This document shows, piece after piece, positions 40,550 to 47,947 of a stretch of DNA of 64,000 nucleotides. The translations under genes were made by a program, and so were the position numbers. The notes under the pieces were generated by a model that was not told the DNA's origin, did no database searches, and saw only the letters and a program-made list of their open reading frames with translations. Source of the stretch: Thiomicrorhabdus sp. 6S3-12 (GTDB taxonomy: Bacteria > Pseudomonadota > Gammaproteobacteria > Thiomicrospirales > Thiomicrospiraceae); contig NZ_JAGETW010000003.1 in assembly GCF_017571475.1 (NCBI RefSeq), positions 124,001 to 188,000 of the forward strand. The letters run 5' to 3'. How positions within the stretch are numbered: the first letter of the stretch is position 1; the number at the start of each line of letters is the position of its first letter.

Positions 40550-41394
40550 TTGAATCTCCTTGAAGCAATCACTGCTTTTTTAGCCTGGTCCAGGGTAATG
40601 GGAATAACGTAATCTCTGTCCAAGCCGATCGTTGTCTTGACGAATGTCGTGTTAGTACCGTCACAATTTTCCTGCTCATTCGCAGACAGCGAACCAGGAC
40701 ATTGCTTATTTGCCGCATTGTAATAATAAGCCTCGTCTCCATTCGCTCCCCAAGAAATCGCTACAGCAACTACGTTGGAATCCTCAATATCCCCGTTTTC
40801 GGCCGTCACCGTCAAGGCATCATTAGCAGGAGGCGTATAGATTGAGAAATATGGAGGATAATCCCCATTCACAGTCGCTGCATCCCACGAACCTCCATTA
40901 CAAAGCGCAGAATCTGGTGTCGCGTCACATACAACTTCATTTGTGCTGGTACATATCTTAAGATCCGTAGAATCAATCGCACCGGAAACGCCAAACACAC
41001 TGGCAGCATGACAAACTTGATTGGTATAACCCGCTGGATTAGCCGCAGAAGAGATAATTCTGTAAAAATACAAATTCCCCCACGCATCCCACTCTTTGAT
41101 ACCTAATTCATTATAAGGCAAACCACCCTCTGCACTGCTACAGACCAGGCCATTAAATTCCTCATAACCGTCATCATCTGTATCCGGACATGGAAGTCGT
41201 GAATTTACTGCAAGAAATGTTTCCAAAGCATCCTGAACTTTCTGGCTTTCATAAATCTGCTGCACGCGATGATCGGTATCAAAAACCAGCTTAAAAACAG
41301 TGTTAAAAGACATGATCAATATCCCTAACACTACCAGCGCGATCGCCATTTCAAGCAGCGAAAATCCTTTAATTAAACGCTTATTCATGGGCAT
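40546..41394 (-). CDS. Type IV prepilin-like protein with PCPD/DG motif
   Basis: A 282-residue prepilin. Leader MPMNKRLIKG is followed by FSLLEMAIALVVLGILIMSF (Glu +5). After the helix comes RLPCPDTDDDGYEEF, a Cys-Pro plus acidic loop resembling a DxDxDG calcium site, then AEGGLPYNELG and AWGNLYFYR. It is a clear paralogue of the prepilin at 42.5-43.4 kb (shared INQVC/TNQVC, ASVFG and VAISWGANGD). I chose the ATG at 41394 because GGAG lies six bases upstream; the ATG at 41406 has none. It overlaps the preceding gene by 10 bases and the following one by four. Confidence 0.85.
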   Translation of the reverse strand: MPMNKRLIKGFSLLEMAIALVVLGILIMSFNTVFKLVFDTDHRVQQIYESQKVQDALETFLAVNSRLPCPDTDDDGYEEFNGLVCSSAEGGLPYNELGIKEWDAWGNLYFYRIISSAANPAGYTNQVCHAASVFGVSGAIDSTDLKICTSTNEVVCDATPDSALCNGGSWDAATVNGDYPPYFSIYTPPANDALTVTAENGDIEDSNVVAVAISWGANGDEAYYYNAANKQCPGSLSANEQENCDGTNTTFVKTTIGLDRDYVIPITLDQAKKAVIASRRFK

Positions 41395-42419
41395 ATCGAA
41401 CTCCATTCATACCAACCTTTCGGAGATTCTTCCCAATAGAACCAACTCGGCTCTAACTTCCAGATATCCACATTTTTTGTTCCATCATATCCGGTATAAA
41501 CCGGATCCGTATTACCGTCACCATCATTATCGATATAGTTATCGTAATCATTGGTGTATTTGGCGTTTTCTCGGCAAATACGGCGCGCAAACAGCTGAAG
41601 CCAGTCCTGCTCATAACTGATCGCAACGAGTTTATCCGTTCTCGGGTCATCGGTATCCATTACCTTATTCAGTCCCGATACCGGATCTGCCGGATAGCGG
41701 AAATCGGTACCATCAACATAAAAGTCACTTGCGACCCCATCACTACCTAAATCAATCACAACAGCAATAAACCCATCTGCACCGTTCAAGGACAAAGCGC
41801 CAACTCCAGCGCCACCATTATCAGCATCAACAGCATCTTCGATTTTAATCGGTGTCAAAGGCGCATAAAGCCCGTCTTCATCAATTGTTGCGGTTGCCAA
41901 ATTATCCGTAAAATCCCGACTCGGTAAAACATATCGTTTATCGACGTAATACAGATAACGCCCCTCCTCAGCAAAAGCAAAAAACGGCTTCAGTGGACTG
42001 GCTGGATTGGCTGGATCATAAGCCAAACGCGGTAAAACCCCGCTCAACATCATATCGGCACCACCTGTACTGCATTGAACCCAATCAGCGATTCCATCGG
42101 CGCCAGTACCGTCGACGTTATCAGGACAAGGGAAATACCCCGGCCCCAAAGGCGGCTTAACGACCCCGCTAATATCAACATCGTAATAAAGTTCCGGTGT
42201 TAGCAATGCAAACTGCAAGAGACGCTGTTTAGCAACTCTTATATCAATAAAATCCTTCTCAATCGCCTTGTTTTTGAAGTTCCCGATAATAGTGCCTTGC
42301 TTTGAGGACAGCCACAAACCTGCAATAATGGCTATAACCACAACAAACAGCATAACCGCAATTCCCGACTGCCTTCTTGCGACAGGCTTCTTGGAATTTG
42401 GGAGGGAGAATAGAGACAT
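41385..42419 (-). CDS. GspK/PilX-like minor prepilin
   Basis: A 344-residue protein with a basic leader (KKPVARRQSG) before IAVMLFVVVIAIIAGLWLSS. The Glu at +5 is absent, as in GspK and some PilX-type tip pseudopilins. Residues near 80-110 carry GYFPCPDNVDGTGADG, and near 290-310 the acidic NDYDNYIDNDGDGNTDP looks like a calcium-binding loop. It is paralogous to the protein at 43.4-44.3 kb (QRLLQFALLTPELY versus QRLMSFAVLHPEIY). It has its own -10 box 35-40 bases upstream. Pairing with the next prepilin mirrors the A-B pair upstream. Confidence 0.78.
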   Translation of the reverse strand: MSLFSLPNSKKPVARRQSGIAVMLFVVVIAIIAGLWLSSKQGTIIGNFKNKAIEKDFIDIRVAKQRLLQFALLTPELYYDVDISGVVKPPLGPGYFPCPDNVDGTGADGIADWVQCSTGGADMMLSGVLPRLAYDPANPASPLKPFFAFAEEGRYLYYVDKRYVLPSRDFTDNLATATIDEDGLYAPLTPIKIEDAVDADNGGAGVGALSLNGADGFIAVVIDLGSDGVASDFYVDGTDFRYPADPVSGLNKVMDTDDPRTDKLVAISYEQDWLQLFARRICRENAKYTNDYDNYIDNDGDGNTDPVYTGYDGTKNVDIWKLEPSWFYWEESPKGWYEWSSICP

Positions 42420-42453
42420 ACTTGATCCGTTCAGGCTTAATTTCCTTACATCA

Positions 42454-42514
42454 AGTATAGTCTATTAAGATAAAAAGCTAAATATTCGAAAACTTGTCAT
42501 GCTTTAAGTTTTCG
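42454..42514 (-). promoter_or_regulatory. Hairpin and internal -10 box between the two prepilin pairs
   Basis: In the 101-base gap, the inverted repeat CGAAAACTT (42487-42495) and AAGTTTTCG (42506-42514) forms a perfect 9-bp stem directly after the upstream stop. A minus-strand TATACT (42459-42454) with a weak -35 lies between it and the next gene. The hairpin lacks an immediate T-run, so it may act as a pause or processing site, with a secondary promoter behind it. Confidence 0.45.
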
Positions 42515-42520
42515 ACTTTT

Positions 42521-43402
42521 TTACTCGAAGGCGTGCCGTTTTATCAACGCCATCTTTGCCTGATTAACGGTTATCCACTTCAGGTAATCCTTATCCTTTC
42601 CAGACGGAAAATAAATAAAATCCCTGTCGCCATCACAGTTTTCCAATTCTTGAGCCGTAGCATCAGTACAACTTGCATCATTAACCAAGTCCCCATTCGC
42701 GCCCCATGAAATCACAACAGCAACAACCCCCTCTTCCACTTTTACGCCACTAGGGTCATAGACATTCAGATTGAACGCACCGGTTCGTGTACCGTATGGC
42801 GGAGTATTAAGGTGAAAATAAGGCGCCTGGTAGGATGGATTAATATGAATGAAAGGCTCCGGCCTTGGGTCGACTGCATTAGTGCAAGCCACATCACAGA
42901 CATCATTACAATTTGAAGTGCCGGAAATATCCGCGCAATAGAAATTACTCGACGATGGGCAAAACCACAGATCTTCAATTCCTCGGTCGCCTTGACTGCC
43001 AAAAACACTCGCCGGTTGACACACCTGATTAATATATACGGCGCTTTGCGCTCTTTGATGCACTCGGTAGTAATAAGGATTACCCCAAGCATCCGTATTT
43101 GGGCTATTCAAATCCAGAAAAGGCAACCCACCCTCTCGAGCACGACAAACATACGCGCCAGACACCAGCTGCCGATCCTCCTTACCGTCGCCGTCTATAT
43201 CCGGACAAGGTAAAAACAAATTAACGCGGAGGTAAGCATCAATATTCTCTGCAAGTGCACGCTGATTTTGCGCCTCTTTACGCGGTGCAGTCGCATCAGA
43301 ATCAAATTTAAAAGCCTTAGTAATATATACCGTCAAAAAAGACAGTATCAATAGCGCAACACTCAACTCAACTAAAGAAAAACCAGTTATTCGTTTACTC
43401 AT
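42521..43402 (-). CDS. Type IV prepilin-like protein with PCPD/DxDGDG motif
   Basis: A 293-residue prepilin with a short leader MSKRITG and mature FSLVELSVALLILSFLTVYI (Glu +5). LPCPDIDGDGKEDR follows the helix, then REGGLPFLDLNSPNTDAWGN and YINQVCQPASVFG. Several Cys (CADISGTSNCNDVCDVAC) suggest disulfides in the periplasm or outside. It overlaps the preceding gene by eight bases, with GGAGG ten bases before the ATG. It is paralogous to the prepilin at 40.5-41.4 kb, so the pair was probably duplicated together with its GspK/PilX-like partner. Confidence 0.85.
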   Translation of the reverse strand: MSKRITGFSLVELSVALLILSFLTVYITKAFKFDSDATAPRKEAQNQRALAENIDAYLRVNLFLPCPDIDGDGKEDRQLVSGAYVCRAREGGLPFLDLNSPNTDAWGNPYYYRVHQRAQSAVYINQVCQPASVFGSQGDRGIEDLWFCPSSSNFYCADISGTSNCNDVCDVACTNAVDPRPEPFIHINPSYQAPYFHLNTPPYGTRTGAFNLNVYDPSGVKVEEGVVAVVISWGANGDLVNDASCTDATAQELENCDGDRDFIYFPSGKDKDYLKWITVNQAKMALIKRHAFE

Positions 43403-44324
43403 TACACTGCTGCCTCCAGTCAGATCCTACGGCATTGGTCAGCGGCTCATAAGCATTCATCCAGTGTGACAACAAAGGATCGACCTCCGTATATTTTGGA
43501 TTTGAACCATTGATTCGAGCCAGTTGACGACAGCTGCGAATCTGCATCAGTCTTTTCCATTCATCAAAGGTTACGCCAACAATCCGGTCATCTGTTTCAC
43601 TGTAAGCAAGCCCGCTAGACTGGCTTACAAAATAGTGATCGCCATCGGCATTCTCTGACAGCAAACCATCCGTTCCAGCATCAATAATCAGAAATACATA
43701 ACCCTCCACCCCATTCAACTGCAATCGCGGCATTTCTCCGACTTCGAATGCCTGCGGATTCAGTGGAGCAAAACGCATCACTCCGTTATTCACATAATTT
43801 GGATTTTGAAAACTGAAGCGCTCGTCAAGCACATAATAAAAACGCTGCGCAGGGGCAAAGTAAAACTCCCTGCTACTGATTTTCTGCGGTACATACCCCA
43901 TGCAATACCCCGCTCCATTACAATTTGGACCACCTGAATTATTGAGCGGATCTGGTACAAAACCGGTTTGCTCGGGATAAGCCGAATACGGCAAATATGG
44001 ATTTCCGCAGGTTGTCTCACCACCTAATAGAAAGCCATCGCCATCAAGATCCGGACAAGGAAAATAGCCAATAGCAGGAATATTGGATGCATCCAGTAAC
44101 TGAGAAGCACTATTGGTTTGATAAATTTCCGGGTGCAAAACAGCAAAACTCATTAGACGCTGCTTAACGAGCTCAAGCTGATGCAACTGCGATTGCAATT
44201 GCTGGGAACGAAAATAGCCACTTAAGCTGGAAAATCGACTACCAACCCACAGTGACGCGATTAATGTGAGAATGGTGAGAAACAATAGAACGCTATAACC
44301 CTGCTGTCTGTCCGAGTAACACAA
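43395..44324 (-). CDS. GspK/PilX-like minor prepilin, first gene of the operon
   Basis: A 309-residue protein with leader CYSDRQQG before YSVLLFLTILTLIASLWVGS, again without Glu at +5. It has the motif IGYFPCPDLDGDGFLLGG and several Cys. I place the start at TTG 44324, with AGAGG eight bases upstream. The ATG at 44357 lies at or before the predicted transcription start (about 44356) and has no ribosome site. GTG codons at 44327-44333 are the alternative. Its similarity to the protein at 41.4-42.4 kb and its overlap with the next prepilin support a duplicated gene pair. Confidence 0.75.
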   Translation of the reverse strand: MCYSDRQQGYSVLLFLTILTLIASLWVGSRFSSLSGYFRSQQLQSQLHQLELVKQRLMSFAVLHPEIYQTNSASQLLDASNIPAIGYFPCPDLDGDGFLLGGETTCGNPYLPYSAYPEQTGFVPDPLNNSGGPNCNGAGYCMGYVPQKISSREFYFAPAQRFYYVLDERFSFQNPNYVNNGVMRFAPLNPQAFEVGEMPRLQLNGVEGYVFLIIDAGTDGLLSENADGDHYFVSQSSGLAYSETDDRIVGVTFDEWKRLMQIRSCRQLARINGSNPKYTEVDPLLSHWMNAYEPLTNAVGSDWRQQCNE

Positions 44325-44362
44325 GACCACCACCTCTAATATGTAAAACAAATACATATTTA

Positions 44363-44391
44363 TTTATAACATGGTACAAAACAACCATCAA
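44363..44391 (-). promoter_or_regulatory. Sigma-70 promoter of the prepilin operon
   Basis: On the minus strand TTGATG (44391-44386) and TATAAA (44368-44363) are exactly 17 bases apart. The implied start near 44356 leaves a leader of about 30 bases to the TTG start codon. No competing terminator is seen down to the response regulator at 38.3 kb, apart from the hairpin at 42.5 kb. Confidence 0.7.
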
Positions 44392-44656
44392 GTATTTATA
44401 TACACTACTAATAAAACTTTACAATCCATTTAAAGGACTTAAACGCCACAACAATAGAAACAGGGAAATAAATAAAAACTAATATTTATGAGCGGAACGA
44501 TACTCCAAATACAGCGCTACAACGAAAGCAATTGTTTGCAGGATCTAATTCGTCACATAAGATTTTGAAGACAATCGAAACCGGAGAAACATCCGTATAA
44601 AACAGGCAGACGGGACAAAAGGGAGAAGTCGGAGATAATTTAACCCCATAAGATAA
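44392..44656. other. Intergenic region upstream of the prepilin operon
   Basis: About 265 AT-rich bases between the prepilin promoter and the porin terminator. I see no reading frame, RNA motif or convincing operator beyond the promoter itself. Confidence 0.4.
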
Positions 44657-44694
44657 AAACAAAAAAAACCCGCATAGCGAACTACACGGGTTTT
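44657..44694 (-). terminator. Terminator of the porin gene with TTCG tetraloop
   Basis: On the minus strand CCCGTGTAG and CTATGCGGG pair (with two G-T wobbles) around the stable loop TTCG. The outer stem is AAAA/TTTT and a run of eight T follows. It is 48 bases past the porin stop. Confidence 0.9.
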
Positions 44695-44742
44695 CATCAA
44701 GCTAATTTAAACTGGTTTAGACAAACTACACCAGCATTTAAA

Positions 44743-45741
44743 TTAGAACTTGTGCAGAAGACCAACTACAGTTGAAGTTACGTCATCAGTAGATTGCTGC
44801 ATATCTTTATCAGAGTTCATGTACTCGATGTAAGCTTTAGTTTTCTTACCTAGAGCGTAGTCAAGACCGATTGCGTAAGCAGAACCATCGTCAGCACCAG
44901 CTGCATCAAAGTCAGTTGTAGAGTACTTCAACTTAGGCATAAGTTTACCCATTTTGTAACCAACTTGCGCTTGGATGTTAGAACCGTCAGCACCAGTGTC
45001 TTGGAAGTCTTGGTATGCTAGGTTAGCGATTAGACCGCCAGCAGCGTACTGAGCAGAGATACGCATTTCAGTTGCATCATCACCACCAGTGATGTCTTCA
45101 CCGAAGTTGTTGTATGCAGCAGCTAGGTATAGACCGTCTTTCTGTGAACCGTACATAACTGCAACAGAGTAAGCATCAGTTAGGTCAGTATCGTCAGCAC
45201 TACCAGTAGTAGCAGCAACAGTATCTTCAGGAGATACACCAGCAGCTACAAGAGAGATACCAGCGAAAGAAGGAGAAACGTAAGCTAGAACGTTAGCTGC
45301 GCGAACTTCACCACCTTTACCTGCAACACCTAGACCACCAGTGATTGCTGATTTACCCATATCCGCAACACCATCGTTGAAAAGGTCTTTCGCTTGAGAC
45401 ATTTTGTATGGAGTGTCGTGACGACCAAGAAGAACTGTACCGAAACCACCGGCAACACCAACTACAGCGTTACGAGCGCCTAGAGATTCAGAAGCTAGAG
45501 CTTCTTTACCACCAGCTACATCAATCTGCCACTCTAGGTGGTAAACTGCTTTAAGGCCGTTACCTAGATCTTCAGAACCTTTAACACCAACGCGAGAAGC
45601 GTAAGAGTTTACAGTAGTACCTTTATCAGTGGTGTTTTCGATACCAGCGTTTAGTTGACCGAAAAGAGTTGGAGCGTCAGCCATAGCTACAGGAGCTGCA
45701 ACTGCAGAAGCGATTGCTAGAGCAATAACATTCTTTTTCAT
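44743..45741 (-). CDS. Gram-negative trimeric porin
   Basis: Outer-membrane diffusion pore of the 16-strand porin family (Porin_4 type). The signal peptide MKKNVIALAIASAVAAPVAMA is followed by the mature start DAPTLFGQLNAGIE, and SYASRVGVKGSEDLGNGLKA with VYHLEWQID is typical of this family. The protein ends in LLHKF, with the C-terminal Phe required for barrel assembly. Codon choice is highly biased (GCAGCTACT-type, AAC, GGT), unlike most neighbours, which points to very high expression. It has a near-consensus promoter with two inverted repeats around it. Substrate preference cannot be read. Confidence 0.93.
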   Translation of the reverse strand: MKKNVIALAIASAVAAPVAMADAPTLFGQLNAGIENTTDKGTTVNSYASRVGVKGSEDLGNGLKAVYHLEWQIDVAGGKEALASESLGARNAVVGVAGGFGTVLLGRHDTPYKMSQAKDLFNDGVADMGKSAITGGLGVAGKGGEVRAANVLAYVSPSFAGISLVAAGVSPEDTVAATTGSADDTDLTDAYSVAVMYGSQKDGLYLAAAYNNFGEDITGGDDATEMRISAQYAAGGLIANLAYQDFQDTGADGSNIQAQVGYKMGKLMPKLKYSTTDFDAAGADDGSAYAIGLDYALGKKTKAYIEYMNSDKDMQQSTDDVTSTVVGLLHKF

Positions 45742-45784
45742 TTTTTAATTCCTTAAATTAGTTTTGTTAAGGCACACACTTTGT

Positions 45785-45800
45785 GTTGCTTGGATGCAAC
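45785..45800. promoter_or_regulatory. GTTGC-N6-GCAAC inverted repeat over the porin -10 region
   Basis: GTTGCTTGGATGCAAC has 5-base arms around 6 bases. It begins downstream of the porin -10 and overlaps it. A second element of the same form lies 78 bases upstream. The position suggests a repressor or osmoregulator site. Confidence 0.4.
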
Positions 45801-45827
45801 TATAGGCAGATCAAAAATCAGCTGCAA
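45799..45827 (-). promoter_or_regulatory. Sigma-70 promoter of the porin gene
   Basis: On the minus strand TTGCAG (45827-45822) and TATAGT (45804-45799) are 17 bases apart, 58-86 bases before the ATG. It matches four of six -35 and five of six -10 positions with ideal spacing. Confidence 0.72.
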
Positions 45828-45862
45828 GTTTTTTTTGTCTTTTTACAACAAAGTTCCCTTAT

Positions 45863-45878
45863 GTTGTATTTTTGCAAC
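45863..45878. promoter_or_regulatory. Second GTTG(T)-N6-GCAAC inverted repeat upstream of the porin
   Basis: GTTGTATTTTTGCAAC repeats the form of the element at 45785-45800, centred 78 bases further upstream (about -75 from the predicted start). Two like sites flanking one promoter hint at cooperative or looping control. Confidence 0.4.
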
Positions 45879-45928
45879 ACAATCGGCCTTTAAAACTTGA
45901 TCCAGCGCAAAAAACAAAAATCGCAGCG

Positions 45929-45957
45929 ATAAAAAAACCCGCACAAGGCGGGTTTTT
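45929..45957 (-). terminator. Terminator of rplM-rpsI
   Basis: AAAAACCCGC (45933-45942) and GCGGGTTTTT (45948-45957) form a 10-bp stem with a 5-base loop, with a T-run on the minus strand. It is 35 bases after the rpsI stop and could also act in the other direction. Confidence 0.88.
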
Positions 45958-45991
45958 GAAACAAAACGATTGGTGTTGTAAAAATACCAAA

Positions 45992-46384
45992 TTAACGTTT
46001 TGAGAACTGTGGACGACGACGTGCTTTACGTAGACCAACTTTCTTACGCTCAACCTGACGTGCATCACGAGTCAATAGACCACGTGCACGCAATGCAGAA
46101 CGGTTTTCTTCGCTATATGCAACCAGTGCACGTGCAAGACCGTGACGTACCGCACCTGCTTGACCAGTTGTACCACCACCTACAACAGTGATGTAAGCAT
46201 CAAACTGCTCAAGGCTTTCAGTCGCTTCAAGAGGCTGGTTGATAACCATTAGGTCTGTTTCACGAGCGAAATACTCATTGATATCACGACCGTTTACTAC
46301 CATCTTACCTGAACCTGTTTTTAGGAAGACACGAGCTACCGAGTTCTTACGACGACCTGTTCCGTAGTATTGTTCTGTTGCCAT
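45992..46384 (-). CDS. rpsI: Small-subunit ribosomal protein uS9
   Basis: Ribosomal protein whose C-terminal tail reaches the P-site tRNA anticodon. The 130-residue protein starts [20 protein letters not shown], contains [21 protein letters not shown] near residue 68 and ends RRRPQFSKR, all invariant family features. It lies 11 bases after rplM, the near-universal rplM-rpsI pair. Confidence 0.99.
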   Translation of the reverse strand: MATEQYYGTGRRKNSVARVFLKTGSGKMVVNGRDINEYFARETDLMVINQPLEATESLEQFDAYITVVGGGTTGQAGAVRHGLARALVAYSEENRSALRARGLLTRDARQVERKKVGLRKARRRPQFSKR

Positions 46385-46395
46385 CTTTCTACCCC

Positions 46396-46824
46396 TTAAA
46401 TATCAAGCGCTTTAGGTTGTTGAGCCGCATGTGGGTGTTCAGTACCCGCATACACTTTTAGCTTTTTGAACATTGCACGACCTAGAGGACCGCGAGGCAA
46501 CATTCCTTTAACCGCAAACTCGATCGGACGGTTTGGCGCCTTATCCATCAACTTCTCGAAGTTGGTAGATTTAAGGTTACCCACATAACCAGTTACGTGG
46601 TGATACATTTTGTTTTTACGCTTGTTACCGGTTACAGCAACTTTTTCCGCGTTTACAACAACAATGTAGTCGCCGCAATCAGCATGAGGAGTGTACTCAG
46701 GCTTATGCTTACCACGAAGACGAGCAGCGATTTCAGCTGCAAGACGACCTAAAGTTTTACCTTCAGCGTCAACAACATACCAGTCACGTTTGATTTCAGC
46801 TGGTTTTGCAACAAATGTTTTCAT
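46396..46824 (-). CDS. rplM: Large-subunit ribosomal protein uL13
   Basis: Early-assembly 23S rRNA-binding protein. The 142-residue frame shows [17 protein letters not shown], the [16 protein letters not shown] region and [18 protein letters not shown]. It is the first gene of the rplM-rpsI operon, about 110 bases downstream of a good promoter, so the leader could carry translational control, though I could not recognise the known L13 leader structure. Confidence 0.99.
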   Translation of the reverse strand: MKTFVAKPAEIKRDWYVVDAEGKTLGRLAAEIAARLRGKHKPEYTPHADCGDYIVVVNAEKVAVTGNKRKNKMYHHVTGYVGNLKSTNFEKLMDKAPNRPIEFAVKGMLPRGPLGRAMFKKLKVYAGTEHPHAAQQPKALDI

Positions 46825-46935
46825 AATTTGTTCCTAATAAATAAATGTAATCCAAATCCAAAGGACTCAAACCTGCGGTTTCAATCCACTTACTGTTTAA
46901 CGGGCAATAAGGGGGAAGGATTAATTAAGCACGCG

Positions 46936-46964
46936 ATTATACAAACTCACAAAGCAGACCGCAA
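46936..46964 (-). promoter_or_regulatory. Sigma-70 promoter of rplM-rpsI
   Basis: On the minus strand TTGCGG (46964-46959) and a perfect TATAAT (46941-46936) are 17 bases apart. The implied start is near 46929, about 105 bases before the rplM ATG. The rest of the 289-base gap holds nothing I can identify. Confidence 0.75.
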
Positions 46965-47113
46965 TGCTTTTCTTGAATAATTTGAGTTTCAAGTAATTGA
47001 ATTTGCTATGCAAAAGGAAGAAACAGAAAGATTGAAAAATAAAGGGACGGAAATCGGCAAAAACACGACATTTAATATCTCGTGACCGCTTTATTTTCGT
47101 TTAGTGGCACACC

Positions 47114-47467
47114 TCAAGCGGAAGGCAAAGCCATTTTAGATTCGAACACATCCGGCTGTACATTAAAAAGCGCTTCTATCGCAATCGCCATCAGCTTGTC
47201 AAAAGAGGTATTAGAAACTTTAACCGCAAGCTCTTTAGTCAGGATTTTGCCCGCTCTTTCGCCATCCGGCTTACCAGTACAGTCGGCAACAAAATAATAA
47301 CGGCCGCCATTCCACTCAAATTCGGCATCTTCAATTGTCACATCGCCGGGGAGCTTAAACCATTGACCGTCGCAGGCACTTTTAGATATAAATGCAGCCC
47401 CACCCGCTATGCTATAACTATTATGCGACAGACAGACCAAACCTAGCTTTATATAGAAAATCGACAC
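47114..47467 (-). CDS. Small hypothetical protein
   Basis: A 117-residue frame that I do not recognise. I place the start at GTG 47467, where GGAGG sits six bases upstream; codons further up offer only TTG without a site. The N-terminal 30 residues are moderately hydrophobic but do not make a good signal peptide. The central ACDGQWFKLPGDVTIEDAEF and EWNGGRYYFVADCTGKP look like a small beta-rich domain with two Cys, followed by a helix KVSNTSFDKLMAIAIEALF. It stands alone between rplM and the tRNA gene, with no terminator or clear promoter. It could be a real orphan gene or a decayed one. Confidence 0.5.
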   Translation of the reverse strand: MSIFYIKLGLVCLSHNSYSIAGGAAFISKSACDGQWFKLPGDVTIEDAEFEWNGGRYYFVADCTGKPDGERAGKILTKELAVKVSNTSFDKLMAIAIEALFNVQPDVFESKMALPSA

Positions 47468-47652
47468 GCCACCCCTCCCAACAGCCGGCAAACCCAAGTA
47501 AAAAATTTTACAGAGCCTGTACTTTTTAGCAGGTTTAAGCAAAAACAACAAGTAAAAAAAATCAATTAACGCAATAGTTTTAGCCTATTTAGCCAGAAAA
47601 AGCATCAAACAGCGAACAATGCCGAAAATAATAGAAACAAGACAAAAGAAGA

Positions 47653-47729
47653 TGGTGGGCCCTCACGGACTTGAACCGTGGACCTGCCGATTATGAGTCG
47701 GATGCTCTAACCAACTGAGCTAAGGGCCC
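47653..47729 (-). tRNA. ileX: tRNA with CAU anticodon, most likely tRNA-Ile2
   Basis: A full cloverleaf can be drawn: acceptor stem GGGCCCT/AGGGCCC, D arm with AGCTCAGTTGGTTAGAGC, anticodon loop CTCATAA (anticodon CAT), T arm with GGTTCAAGTCC, discriminator A and an encoded CCA (47655-47653). CAU could mean elongator Met or the minor Ile2, whose C34 is changed to lysidine by TilS. The overall resemblance to E. coli Ile2 (CCCTTAGCTCAG, ACTCATAATCG) and the position just after rpoD, where E. coli has ileX, favour Ile2. The first anticodon-stem pair (T27-C43) is mismatched. Confidence 0.9.
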
Positions 47730-47773
47730 GAAAAAGACATATACCTGACAAGGCATACTATAGATTGCGCGCT

Positions 47774-47801
47774 ATTATAGCGACTATCCCATTTCAAAGG
47801 A
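47774..47801 (-). promoter_or_regulatory. Promoter of the tRNA gene with GC-rich discriminator
   Basis: On the minus strand a perfect TATAAT (47779-47774) is followed by AGCGCGC, the GC-rich discriminator typical of stable-RNA promoters under stringent control. The -35 is poor (TCCTTT at the right distance; TTGAAA lies too close). The implied start is about 40 bases before the tRNA. Confidence 0.55.
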
Positions 47802-47886
47802 ACTTTTAATACCGATTTAAAATCCGGAACATGAAAAACACTCACTACATCCAACGAACAAATAGCACATAACCGCTTGGATACAA

Positions 47887-47924
47887 ACAAAAAAACCCGC
47901 AAGACGACAGCCTTACGGGTTTTT
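47887..47924 (-). terminator. Terminator of rpoD
   Basis: AAAAACCCGCAAGAC (47891-47905) pairs almost fully with GCCTTACGGGTTTTT (47910-47924), with a T-run on the minus strand. It is 24 bases past the rpoD stop and separates rpoD from the tRNA promoter. Confidence 0.9.
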
Positions 47925-47947
47925 CAGTCCTGATCAAATTGGCAAAT

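Noticed and set aside
44325-44357. ATG 44357 as start of the first prepilin gene
   Set aside because: The predicted transcription start (about 44356) falls at this codon and there is no ribosome site; the TTG at 44324 has a well-spaced AGAGG and gives a normal short prepilin leader.
47653-47729. Annotation as elongator tRNA-Met
   Set aside because: The CAU anticodon fits both, but the resemblance to E. coli Ile2 and the position after rpoD match the Ile2 gene better. Met remains possible and is decided by TilS recognition elements.
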